DNA from: Mycobacterium sp. 852002-50816_SCH5313054-b
Lineage (GTDB): Bacteria; Actinomycetota; Actinomycetes; Mycobacteriales; Mycobacteriaceae
Assembly: GCF_001667185.1 (NCBI RefSeq)
Contig: NZ_LZIC01000015.1
Span: 1 to 45,593 of the forward strand
Direction of reading: 5' to 3'
Length of the DNA stretch: 45,593 nucleotides
Within the stretch, counting starts at the first letter, position 1. Each line of letters opens with the position of its first letter. A program made the translations under genes and the position numbers. Shown here piece by piece: positions 26,702-33,604 of the stretch. The notes below the pieces were generated by a model. It was not told the DNA's origin and searched no databases. It was given only the letters and a program-made list of their open reading frames with translations.

Positions 26702-27582
26702 GCTCCTCCAATGCCGGGGATGAGCGGGTGCTCTTCGAGGTCGAACCCGATCGGCGAATCGCAACCATCACGCTGAACAATCCCAAGCAGCGCAATTCCT
26801 ATGACGCCACAATGCGCGAGGCCATCGCCCGCTGCCTGGATCTCGTGGCCGACGACGACGACCTGACGGTGGTGCTGCTGCGCGGCGCCGAGGGCGTCTT
26901 TTCCACCGGTGCCGACATGAACAACGCGTACGGCTGGTACGGCTCGGGCAGCGACGACCAAGCCAAACGCCGCCCCAGCCAGCGGCGCCGGCTCACCGTG
27001 GACCGCAAGTCTTTTGGCTTCTACCACAACCTGATGGGCTTCCCGAAGGTGACCGTCGGCGAGATCGCCGGCTATGCGCTGGGCGGTGGCTTCGAGATGG
27101 CGCTGATGACGGACATCTCCGTCATCGCGCGCGACACGAAGATCGGCATGCCGGCGACCCGCTTCCTCGGCCCGGCGCTCGGCAGCCTGCACATGTTCTT
27201 CCATCGGCTGGGTCCGGTGCTGGCCCGGCGCCTGCTGTTGACCGGCGACATCATCGAGGCCGGCGAGATCGACCATCTCGGAATCTTCACCGACACATGC
27301 GATCCCGGCTCGGTGACCGCGCGGGCGCGGTACTGGGCCGAGAAGGCGGCGAAGATGCCCGCCGACGGGGTCGTCATCGCCAAGGAAGCGTTCCGCCTCG
27401 TCGAGCAGACGCAGGCGTACAACGGCGAGGAAGTCGCGAGCTATCTGTTCCACGCCTACGGGACCAACCTGCAGTTCGCCCCGGGCGAGTTCAACTTCGT
27501 CAAGACCCGCGCGCAACACGGCGCCAAGGAGGCGTTCCGGCTACGTGACGAGCACTTCGACGTGCCGGAGCCCGAGGCGTAA
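26698..27582 (+). CDS. Enoyl-CoA hydratase/isomerase family (crotonase) protein
   Basis: 294 residues, ATG overlapping the hotdog gene stop. TITLNNPKQRNSY, FSTGADMNNAYGWYG and IAGYALGGGFEMALMTD are clear crotonase marks. Here the first canonical Glu is kept (GGGFEMAL), whereas the second position appears to be Ala (GMPATRFLGP). An insertion around residues 80-105 rich in Arg and Ser (KRRPSQRRRLT) is unusual. It may be a hydratase variant or a hydrolase. With the hotdog gene it forms a short operon divergent from the six-gene operon. A repeat/terminator region follows its stop. Confidence 0.93.
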   Translation: MSSSNAGDERVLFEVEPDRRIATITLNNPKQRNSYDATMREAIARCLDLVADDDDLTVVLLRGAEGVFSTGADMNNAYGWYGSGSDDQAKRRPSQRRRLTVDRKSFGFYHNLMGFPKVTVGEIAGYALGGGFEMALMTDISVIARDTKIGMPATRFLGPALGSLHMFFHRLGPVLARRLLLTGDIIEAGEIDHLGIFTDTCDPGSVTARARYWAEKAAKMPADGVVIAKEAFRLVEQTQAYNGEEVASYLFHAYGTNLQFAPGEFNFVKTRAQHGAKEAFRLRDEHFDVPEPEA

Positions 27583-27587
27583 CGCGT

Positions 27588-27643
27588 CGAGCGTGCAACC
27601 AGGGTGAAAAATCGGCCAAAAAGCCGCCGTGAGTTCACACTCG
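27588..27643. repeat. Small palindromic intergenic element with inverted-repeat ends
   Basis: CGAGCGTGCAAC (27588-27599) and GTTCACACTCG (27633-27643) are imperfect inverted repeats enclosing about 33 bp with internal pairing (GGC-caaaaa-GCC). This looks like a small dispersed hairpin element rather than gene sequence. Whether it recurs in the genome cannot be tested here. Confidence 0.45.
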
Positions 27644-27658
27644 GCGCTGCACAGCGCC
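27643..27658. terminator. Hairpin between convergent crotonase and TetR genes
   Basis: GGCGCTG-ca-CAGCGCC is a perfect 7-bp stem immediately before the TetR gene end at 27661 and after the crotonase stop at 27582. It could terminate transcription from both sides, although no T-run follows. Confidence 0.5.
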
Positions 27659-27660
27659 CC

Positions 27661-28410
27661 TTAACGCGACTTGGCCGCCTTGCGTTGACGCGAGGGGCCC
27701 GCCCCTTTGGCGTCTTTCTCGATCAGACTGCTGGCGTGGTCGAGGATGCAGTCCAGGCCGAACTCGAAATTCGCTTCGTCGGGAGCGGCGATGCGGTGTC
27801 CCTGCCCGGTCACCTGTGCGATCAGCGGAGTGGTGGCCGGATCGATGGCCACCGCATCCTCGATGGCGCGCGGTCCGCTGTCCGGCGTCTGGTTCTTGTC
27901 GTAGAGCCGTTGCAGCACCACCGAACCGCGGACATGTAGCGAGACAGCGGAGTAGGTGTCGAAGGCGTCCTCGGGCGACAGGCCGGCCTCCACCAGGTTG
28001 GCGATCGCGCGCTCCATCTCCTGAGCGCCCACCCGCGCCGCCTTCGGGCTCAGAGCGGCGCGAATCAGAATCAGGTCGCACAGAATTGGGTTGCCCATGA
28101 ATGTTTTACGCATCAGGCGGGCATGGTTGCGCAGCGTCTCGCGCCAATCGCTGGCTTCGACATACGGGGTGGCGAAGACGTACTTACCCAGGGCGCGGTC
28201 GGTCATGGCGTTGAGCAGGTCGTCCTTCTTGCGGAAGTACCAGTAGATGCTGGTGACGCCCACGCCGAGGTGTTTGCCCAGCAGCGGCATGCTCAGGTTG
28301 TCGATCGACACTTGCTCCGCGAGTTCGAATGCGCCGCTGATGATGTCGTCGGGATTGATGGACCCGCGTTCACGTCGTTGACGCTTCTCGGCGGTTGCCT
28401 GCTTTGCCAC
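27661..28410 (-). CDS. TetR-family transcriptional regulator, likely regulon controller
   Basis: 249 residues from the GTG at 28410, chosen because GGAGG lies 8 bases before it, inside the longer ORF that would begin at the ATG 28425. The N-terminal helix-turn-helix is LLGKHLGVGVTSIYWYFRKK (about residues 44-63). The C-terminal domain is of TetR ligand-binding type, with an extended Lys/Arg-rich tail. It is divergent from the SDR-aldolase operon with a candidate operator at 28519-28537 between them, so autoregulation is likely. Similar sites before three other operons suggest it represses the whole catabolic region. Its ligand may be an acyl-CoA intermediate. Confidence 0.94.
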   Translation of the reverse strand: MAKQATAEKRQRRERGSINPDDIISGAFELAEQVSIDNLSMPLLGKHLGVGVTSIYWYFRKKDDLLNAMTDRALGKYVFATPYVEASDWRETLRNHARLMRKTFMGNPILCDLILIRAALSPKAARVGAQEMERAIANLVEAGLSPEDAFDTYSAVSLHVRGSVVLQRLYDKNQTPDSGPRAIEDAVAIDPATTPLIAQVTGQGHRIAAPDEANFEFGLDCILDHASSLIEKDAKGAGPSRQRKAAKSR

Positions 28411-28518
28411 TACGGGCACCTCCATCAGGATCTAGCCGTGCCACCGGTAGAGTGGAATCTACCGCGGGTTCTTCTCTGACCTGCGTATATGCGTGCGTGT
28501 CGTCGCGTTTCTGTCTGC

Positions 28519-28537
28519 TACTGTAATACCTATCGTA
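28519..28537. promoter_or_regulatory. Candidate TetR operator between tetR and SDR-aldolase operon
   Basis: TACTGTAA-tac-CTATCGTA has one perfect arm and one arm with 5 of 8 matches to the palindrome at 43646-43664. Its reverse strand contains CGATAGGTAT and ACAGTA, both also found in the site at 31441-31459. Placement between the regulator and its divergent neighbour fits autoregulation. Confidence 0.6.
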
Positions 28538-28592
28538 GGCTTTTTGGTAAAACGGCTGGACACATGGATCTAGGCTGGCGAATGCCACGGCG

Positions 28593-29360
28593 GTGGTGGT
28601 CGGTGGTAGTCGGGGGATGGGGCTGGCGACGGCACGCTGCCTCGCCGACGACGGGGCCCGGGTGGCGGTGGTCGGCCGCAGCCGCGACGCGCTCGATTCC
28701 GCCGCGTCCGACTTGACCGGGCGCGGGAGCCCGGATGCCCTCGGTCTGCTGGCCGACATCGGTGACACCGCCGCGGTCGACAAGGTGTTCGCCGACCTCG
28801 CCGCGCGATGGGACGGCAAACTCAACGTGCTCATCAATACGGTCGGGCCGGGCGCGGCGGGCAGCTTCGAGGATCTGACCGACGAACAGTGGCATCGGGC
28901 CGTTGAGGACGGGGTCATGGGGATGGTGCGCTGCGTCCGTTCGGCACTTCCCCTGCTGCGCAAGGCGCAATGGGCGCGGATCGTCAACTTCTCGGCGCAT
29001 TCCACCCAGCGGCAAAGCGTCATGCTGCCCGCCTACACCGCCGCCAAGTCGATGCTGACGAGCGTCTCGAAAAACCTGTCCCTGCTGCTGGCCAAGGACG
29101 AGATCCTCGTGAACGTGGTATCGCCGGGCAGCATCGCGTCCGAGTCCCTGGTCGGCTGGGCGAAGTCCGTCGGCGTCGACGGCAACGACCCGTACGCGCT
29201 GATGGATGCGATCGCCGAGCATTTCGGGCATCCCGCGCAGATACCGCGGGCCGGCCTGCCGGACGAAATAGGGCCGGTGGCCGCCTTCCTCGCGTCGCGG
29301 CGCAATTCCTACATGACCGGTGCCAACATCAACGTCGACGGTGGTTCGGACTTCACCTGA
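28593..29360 (+). CDS. Short-chain dehydrogenase/reductase, apparent 5' frameshift
   Basis: About 255 residues readable from the GTG at 28593. Rossmann motif GGSRGMGLA, then NTVGPGAAGSF, catalytic Ser in NFSAHST, and AYTAAKS with Tyr and Lys. The first strand is cut by this start. In the same frame the DNA upstream reads LANATA directly before VVVGGS, and an ATG at 28564 would begin MDLG in the other frame. One missing base near 28574 would join them as MDLG-LANATAVVVGG. Either a one-base deletion or sequencing error is present, or translation starts at a CTG/GTG. It is followed 34 bp later by the DHDPS-type gene. Confidence 0.8.
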   Translation: MVVGGSRGMGLATARCLADDGARVAVVGRSRDALDSAASDLTGRGSPDALGLLADIGDTAAVDKVFADLAARWDGKLNVLINTVGPGAAGSFEDLTDEQWHRAVEDGVMGMVRCVRSALPLLRKAQWARIVNFSAHSTQRQSVMLPAYTAAKSMLTSVSKNLSLLLAKDEILVNVVSPGSIASESLVGWAKSVGVDGNDPYALMDAIAEHFGHPAQIPRAGLPDEIGPVAAFLASRRNSYMTGANINVDGGSDFT

Positions 29361-29394
29361 CCCGAAATCGTTTGGCCGACAGAAGGAGTCGATT

Positions 29395-30411
29395 GTGGCG
29401 ACGGCGACCGAAGCGCGCACCTGGGCGCGCGGAGCATTGCGGGGAATCGGCGACTCCCTCTACACGCCGTTCTGCGGCACCGACGGCGATGACATCGACT
29501 GGGACGCCTACCGGACGCTGGTGCGCTACTGCGTCGGCGATCTCGGGCACCCGATGTTGTGGTGTACCAGCGGAATCGCCGAGTTTTGGTCCCTGACCCT
29601 CGGCGAGCGCAAGCGCCTGCTCGAGGTGGCAATCGAGGAGGCGCGCGGCCTGAATCCCGATGTCGTCGTGCAGGCCTGCACGGCCGCGATGTCGGCGAAG
29701 GACTGTGTGGAACTGACACGCCACGCGCAGGAGGTGGGTGCCGACATCGCCTACATCCAAACGCCGATGATGGAGGCCCACGGCGGCGAGGGCGTATTGA
29801 GGTTCTTCAAGCACGTCGCCGCTCGCACCGATATCGCCCTGGGCATGTTCAACTCTCCGTCTTCCGGTTACGTGCTGACCCCGGCGGAAAGCGCGCGAAT
29901 CTACGACGAGGTGCCCGCGGTATGCGCCACCAAGGAGGGCGCCTTCCGGCCGGAAGCGAGCCGGCGGCTGCACGAATTGGCGCCCGACCTAGCGGTCTGG
30001 GAATGCGACCGGACCGTCTACCGCGCCGGGTGGCTGCGCGCCGGTATCGTCTGCCCGGCGCAACTGGGCACCGCCGGCTACCTGTTCGAAACCCCGCAAC
30101 GGCGGCTGTTTTCCGAATACTGGGAGCTGGTGCTCAACGACAAGCTCCTCGAGGCGATGGACTACGGGCGGGAGTCCGGGATGGACCAGTTCGACCTCGA
30201 CATCGGCTCGTGGTGGACGTGCTACCCGGGGCGGCCGGACTACTTCACCCATTGGGGTGGTGCCTTCAAGTACGCGGCCTCGCTGCTGGGATTGCCGATC
30301 GGCGACTATCCACATTCGCGGCCTCCGCAGGCCACGCTGCCGCCCGAGGCAAAGGCGCAGATCGAAAACGCCTACCGGCGGGTCGGTCTCCTCGAAACCG
30401 TGTTGCACTAG
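29395..30411 (+). CDS. Dihydrodipicolinate synthase-family aldolase/lyase
   Basis: 338 residues from the GTG at 29395 with AGAAGGAG upstream. It has the DapA-type TIM barrel: DSLYTPFCGTDGDDIDW at the start, QTPMM in the middle and the Schiff-base lysine K180 in CATKEGAF. The residues around it differ from lysine-biosynthesis DapA, and it sits in a lipid/ring catabolic neighbourhood after an SDR gene. A class I aldolase, hydratase-aldolase or decarboxylase-like role on a keto acid is therefore more likely than lysine synthesis. A strong terminator follows the stop. Confidence 0.92.
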   Translation: MATATEARTWARGALRGIGDSLYTPFCGTDGDDIDWDAYRTLVRYCVGDLGHPMLWCTSGIAEFWSLTLGERKRLLEVAIEEARGLNPDVVVQACTAAMSAKDCVELTRHAQEVGADIAYIQTPMMEAHGGEGVLRFFKHVAARTDIALGMFNSPSSGYVLTPAESARIYDEVPAVCATKEGAFRPEASRRLHELAPDLAVWECDRTVYRAGWLRAGIVCPAQLGTAGYLFETPQRRLFSEYWELVLNDKLLEAMDYGRESGMDQFDLDIGSWWTCYPGRPDYFTHWGGAFKYAASLLGLPIGDYPHSRPPQATLPPEAKAQIENAYRRVGLLETVLH

Positions 30412-30427
30412 AACGAATTCGAAGCGA

Positions 30428-30456
30428 AGCGGGCCCGGCACATAACCGGGCCCGCT
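30428..30456. terminator. Strong bidirectional hairpin terminator
   Basis: AGCGGGCCCGG-cacataa-CCGGGCCCGCT is a perfect 11-bp stem with a 7-base loop, between the convergent aldolase gene (ends 30411) and the microaggregate-binding-type gene (ends 30470). It fits a mycobacterial terminator, which often lacks a U-tract. Confidence 0.85.
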
Positions 30457-30469
30457 CCCTACGAGACGA

Positions 30470-30712
30470 TTATTTCTTCTGTTCGGCCCGCTCACGCGCC
30501 TCGGCGGCCTTCGCCTTGCCGCGCGCCTTCTCTGCCGCGGCCTCCTTGCGTGCGACGCTGCGCTCCGCGTCGGCCTTGTCCTGCTGGGCTTCGCCTTCAT
30601 TGACCAGGTCGTTGCTGCCGATGACCGTGCCGATGAATTCCTTGGCCTTACCGAACACGCCTTCGACGATGCCCCGAATGGCCTGGACCGGACCGCTCTT
30701 GATGTCCACCAT
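30470..30712 (-). CDS. CsbD-like / microaggregate-binding protein 1-type small protein
   Basis: 80 residues; GGGAGGGAG precedes the ATG. It begins MVDIKSGPVQAIRGIVEGVFGKAKEF and ends in a highly charged Ala/Lys/Glu helix (SVARKEAAAEKARGKAKAAEARERAEQKK). This matches the short CsbD-like stress proteins that mycobacterial annotation calls microaggregate-binding protein 1. It is expected to be cytoplasmic or surface associated and stress or stationary-phase linked, but no stress promoter is clear. It is unrelated in role to the catabolic genes and marks a boundary between operons. Confidence 0.85.
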   Translation of the reverse strand: MVDIKSGPVQAIRGIVEGVFGKAKEFIGTVIGSNDLVNEGEAQQDKADAERSVARKEAAAEKARGKAKAAEARERAEQKK

Positions 30713-30808
30713 TGCATCTCCCTCCCGTTGATGGATGGCTTGACTTAAGGGGTTCCCAGGGACGGGATCAGCGCAAACCTCTCCCTCACGTGGCGCACGC
30801 CACAGCCC

Positions 30809-31024
30809 CTAGTCCGCGGCCACGGCAGGCGCGGCTTGGGCCGGACTCGGCTGTAGCGGTGGGGTTCGGCGGCGCCGTCGCAGCCGCAATGCCAGGCCGG
30901 CGAGAACGCCGATCAGCGCCGCCCAGAACAGGATCTGCGCGCCCGTCACCGCGAGCTCGGCCCGCAGCGCTACCGCGCGCACCTGGCGCAGGCGGTGAGC
31001 CAACGCTTTCAAGGTCGTCTTCAC
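30809..31024 (-). CDS. Small single-pass membrane protein, hypothetical
   Basis: 71 residues from a GTG at 31024 with only a weak upstream site. An Arg-rich N-terminal helix is followed by one hydrophobic segment (about residues 28-46, ILFWAALIGVLAGLALRL) and then RRRRR, which would place the C-terminus inside the cell. The tail is Pro/Ala-rich. It is divergent from the GlsB-like gene. The reading is coding-like but the protein is short, so it could be a chance ORF. Confidence 0.5.
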   Translation of the reverse strand: MKTTLKALAHRLRQVRAVALRAELAVTGAQILFWAALIGVLAGLALRLRRRRRTPPLQPSPAQAAPAVAAD

Positions 31025-31084
31025 GAGTCATCGATAACCCCCGCATCGCCATCCCAAACCCGCGCCCGCGGCTACGATCGGGCG

Positions 31085-31357
31085 GTGCTCACGCTGGGTG
31101 TCATCGGCTGGATCGTCATCGGCGGCGTCGCCGGCTGGCTGGGCAGCAAAATCACGGGCACCGACGCGCAGCTGGGCCTGCTCCTCAACATCGCGGTCGG
31201 AGTCGTCGGCGGGTTGATCGGTGGTTTCCTGCTGCGCGCCATGGGCGTGAGCGTCGACGGCCGAGGGTTGTGGTTCTCGTTTCTGACGTGCCTGCTGGGG
31301 GCGGTGATCCTGCTGGCGATCGTCAAGCTGATCACTCGCGGACGCGCGTCCCGCTAG
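31085..31357 (+). CDS. GlsB/YeaQ/YmgE family transglycosylase-associated membrane protein
   Basis: 90 residues from the GTG at 31085. Three hydrophobic segments are seen: LGVIGWIVIGGVAGWLGSKI, then LLLNIAVGVVGGLIGGFLL, then FSFLTCLLGAVILLAIVKLI. The Gly-rich pattern G.I.GWLG..I.G and GVVGG.IGGFL is characteristic of this small stress-inducible membrane family. Its molecular role is not established. It precedes the control region of the crotonase-amidohydrolase operon but is separated from it by 162 bp. Confidence 0.88.
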   Translation: MLTLGVIGWIVIGGVAGWLGSKITGTDAQLGLLLNIAVGVVGGLIGGFLLRAMGVSVDGRGLWFSFLTCLLGAVILLAIVKLITRGRASR

Positions 31358-31440
31358 GCGTTGCCTTGGGCAGCTCAGCGCGCCGAAAATCGCTGTTCGG
31401 TTGCGGTTCACGCGCGCGCTGCGGCGGTTGTGGAATGCGC

Positions 31441-31459
31441 TACCGATAGGTATACAGTA
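31441..31459. promoter_or_regulatory. Candidate TetR operator before the crotonase-amidohydrolase operon
   Basis: TACCGATA-ggt-ATACAGTA has one arm with 7 of 8 matches and one with 5 of 8 to the palindrome at 43646-43664, and shares CGATAGGTAT with the site beside tetR. It is 60 bp before the crotonase start at 31520. Confidence 0.55.
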
Positions 31460-31519
31460 TGCGTACAAAGTCGGGGTGATTTTTCCGGTGGATCGAGGGT
31501 GAGGGAGGTGCCGCGGCAG

Positions 31520-32362
31520 ATGTCCGGCAGCGACGGTGCTTTCGAAGACGCCGTGCTCTACGAGGCCACCGCGAGCGGCGTCGCAATCCTCACCTTCAAT
31601 CGTCCGGATCGCCTGAACGCCTGGGGTCCCGACATCGCCGCCGCGTTCTATGCCGGGATCGACCGGGCCGAAACAGACCCCGACATCCGGGTGATCGTGG
31701 TGACCGGTCGGGGCAAGGGATTTTGCGCCGGCGCATATCTGGGCGCGCCGAGTTCGGCGCCCACCTACGGCAAGACCCTGGAGAAGGCGGCCCAGACCGA
31801 CCTGGCCGCGTTGGTCGGCGAGCGCCCACCGCATTTCGTGACCACGCTGCGCAAGCCCGTCGTCGCGGCGATCAACGGCGCCTGCGTCGGCATCGGCCTC
31901 ACCCAGGCCCTGATGTGCGACGTCCGCTTCGCGGCCGCCGGGGCCAAGTTCGCCGCCGTGTTCGCTCGCCGGGGACTGATTGCCGAATTCGGCATCTCCT
32001 GGATACTTCCGCGGCTGACCACCTGGGGAGTCGCCCTCGACCTGTTGCTCAGCGGCCGCACCTTTCTCGCCGAGGAGGCAGCCGAGCTGGGCCTCGTCAA
32101 AGAAGTGGTCACCCCCGAAAACCTGATGACGCGGGCCCTCGAGTACGCGGAGGACGTCGCGCGAAACTGCTCGCCCGCTGCGATGGCGGTGATCAAACAG
32201 CAGGTCTACGGTGACGCCACCCGCGGCGTCGTCGACGCCACGGCGCGGGCCGAGGTCCTGCTGCACGAGGCGATGCCGCGACCGGATGTCATCGAAGGGA
32301 TCACCAGCTTCCTCGAGAAGCGGCCGCCCCAATTCCCTTCGCTCACTTCAACCGAAGCTTAA
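31520..32362 (+). CDS. Enoyl-CoA hydratase/isomerase family (crotonase) protein
   Basis: 280 residues from the ATG at 31520; GGGAGG lies 11 bp upstream and an in-frame GTG at 31508 is an alternative. Motifs are LTFNRPDRLNAWG, FCAGAYLGAP, INGACVGIGLTQALMCD and FARRGLIAEFGISWILPRL. The first canonical Glu position is Thr (GIGLTQAL), while a Glu occurs in the IAEFGIS segment as in a distinct mycobacterial EchA subgroup. It is therefore probably not a standard hydratase. It is the first gene of a six-gene plus-strand operon, with a candidate TetR operator upstream. Confidence 0.93.
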   Translation: MSGSDGAFEDAVLYEATASGVAILTFNRPDRLNAWGPDIAAAFYAGIDRAETDPDIRVIVVTGRGKGFCAGAYLGAPSSAPTYGKTLEKAAQTDLAALVGERPPHFVTTLRKPVVAAINGACVGIGLTQALMCDVRFAAAGAKFAAVFARRGLIAEFGISWILPRLTTWGVALDLLLSGRTFLAEEAAELGLVKEVVTPENLMTRALEYAEDVARNCSPAAMAVIKQQVYGDATRGVVDATARAEVLLHEAMPRPDVIEGITSFLEKRPPQFPSLTSTEA

Positions 32363-32390
32363 TTTGCCGGTGGCACCGGAAAGGATGATC

Positions 32391-33593
32391 ATGGCTGACT
32401 TGGATTACCGGCCGATCGACGTCGACAACCATTATTACGAGCCGCTGGATTCCTTTACCCGCCACTTGGACAAGAAGTTCAAGCGCCGCGGCGTGCAGAT
32501 GGTCAGCGACGGCAAGCGCACCTGGGCCGTGATCGGGGACCGGGTCAACCACTTCATCCCCAACGTCACCTTCGACCCGATCATCGTGCCGGGCTGCCTC
32601 GACCTGCTGTTCCGCGGCGAGATCCCCGAGGGTGTCGACCCGGCGTCGCTGATGAAAGTCGAGCGGCTGGGCGACCACCCCGAGTACCAGAACCGCGATG
32701 CGCGGGTCGCGGTGATGGACACCCAGGACATCGAGACGGTTTTCATGCTGCCGACTTTCGGATGCGGCGTCGAGGAGGCGCTCAAGCACGACATCGACGC
32801 GACGATGGCATCCGTGCACGCATTCAACCTCTGGCTCGACGAGGACTGGGGCTTCGACCGGCCCGATCACCGAATCATTGCCGCGCCGATCATCTCGCTG
32901 GCCGACCCTGCCAAGGCGCTTGCCGAGGTCGACTTCGTGTTGGCCCGCGGCGCCAAGCTGGTGCTGGTACGGCCGGCGCCGGTGCCCGGAGTGGTCAAGC
33001 CGCGGTCGCTGGGCGATCCCACCCACGACCCGGTGTGGGCCCGGCTGGCCGAGGCGGGCGTACCGGTGGGCTTCCACCTCAGCGACAGCGGCTATTTGCA
33101 TATCGCCGCGCAGTGGGGCGGCAAGGCGACATTCGAGGGATTCGGCGAAAAGGACCCGCTGGATCAGGTGCTCCTCGACGACCGTGCCATCCACGACACG
33201 ATGGCCTCGATGATCGTGCACGGCGTGTTCACCCGCCACCCGAAACTCAAGGCGGTCAGCATCGAAAACGGCTCGTACTTCGTGCACCGGCTGATCAAGC
33301 GCCTGAAGAAGGTGGCCAACAATTACCCGCGGCATTTTCCCGAGGACCCGGTCGAGCAGTTGCGCAACAACGTATGGGTTGCGCCCTACTACGAGGACGA
33401 CCTACCGCAGCTGGCCCAAGCGATTGGCATCGACAAGATCCTGTTCGGATCCGACTGGCCGCACGGCGAAGGCCTCGAGTCACCGGTGTCCTTTACCGAA
33501 GAGCTCGTCGGTTTCAGTGATTCCGACGTCCGAAAAATCATGCGCGACAACGCCCTCGACCTCCTCGGTGTCCAGGTCGGATCGTCCGCCTAG
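32391..33593 (+). CDS. Amidohydrolase family protein (PF04909-like), first
   Basis: 400 residues. The ATG at 32391 has GGAAAGGA upstream; an ATG at 32385 adds two residues. The N-terminus IDVDNHYYEPLDSF carries the single His and Glu typical of this mycobacterial subgroup instead of HxH. Further candidate metal or acid residues are GFHLSDSG, SIENGSYFVHR and the Asp in FGSDWPHGEG, the classic TIM-barrel amidohydrolase end motif. This family includes decarboxylases and C-C or C-N hydrolases, and the reaction here is unknown. It is co-transcribed with crotonase, ligase and FadE genes, suggesting hydrolytic ring opening or decarboxylation. Confidence 0.92.
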   Translation: MADLDYRPIDVDNHYYEPLDSFTRHLDKKFKRRGVQMVSDGKRTWAVIGDRVNHFIPNVTFDPIIVPGCLDLLFRGEIPEGVDPASLMKVERLGDHPEYQNRDARVAVMDTQDIETVFMLPTFGCGVEEALKHDIDATMASVHAFNLWLDEDWGFDRPDHRIIAAPIISLADPAKALAEVDFVLARGAKLVLVRPAPVPGVVKPRSLGDPTHDPVWARLAEAGVPVGFHLSDSGYLHIAAQWGGKATFEGFGEKDPLDQVLLDDRAIHDTMASMIVHGVFTRHPKLKAVSIENGSYFVHRLIKRLKKVANNYPRHFPEDPVEQLRNNVWVAPYYEDDLPQLAQAIGIDKILFGSDWPHGEGLESPVSFTEELVGFSDSDVRKIMRDNALDLLGVQVGSSA

Positions 33594-33604
33594 CCGTTGA
33601 CACC

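Noticed and set aside
28489..28716. Short plus-strand ORF at the SDR start (MDLGWRMPRRWW...)
   Set aside because: Tryptophan/arginine-rich and in the wrong frame; it is the frame-shifted reading of the SDR 5' end.
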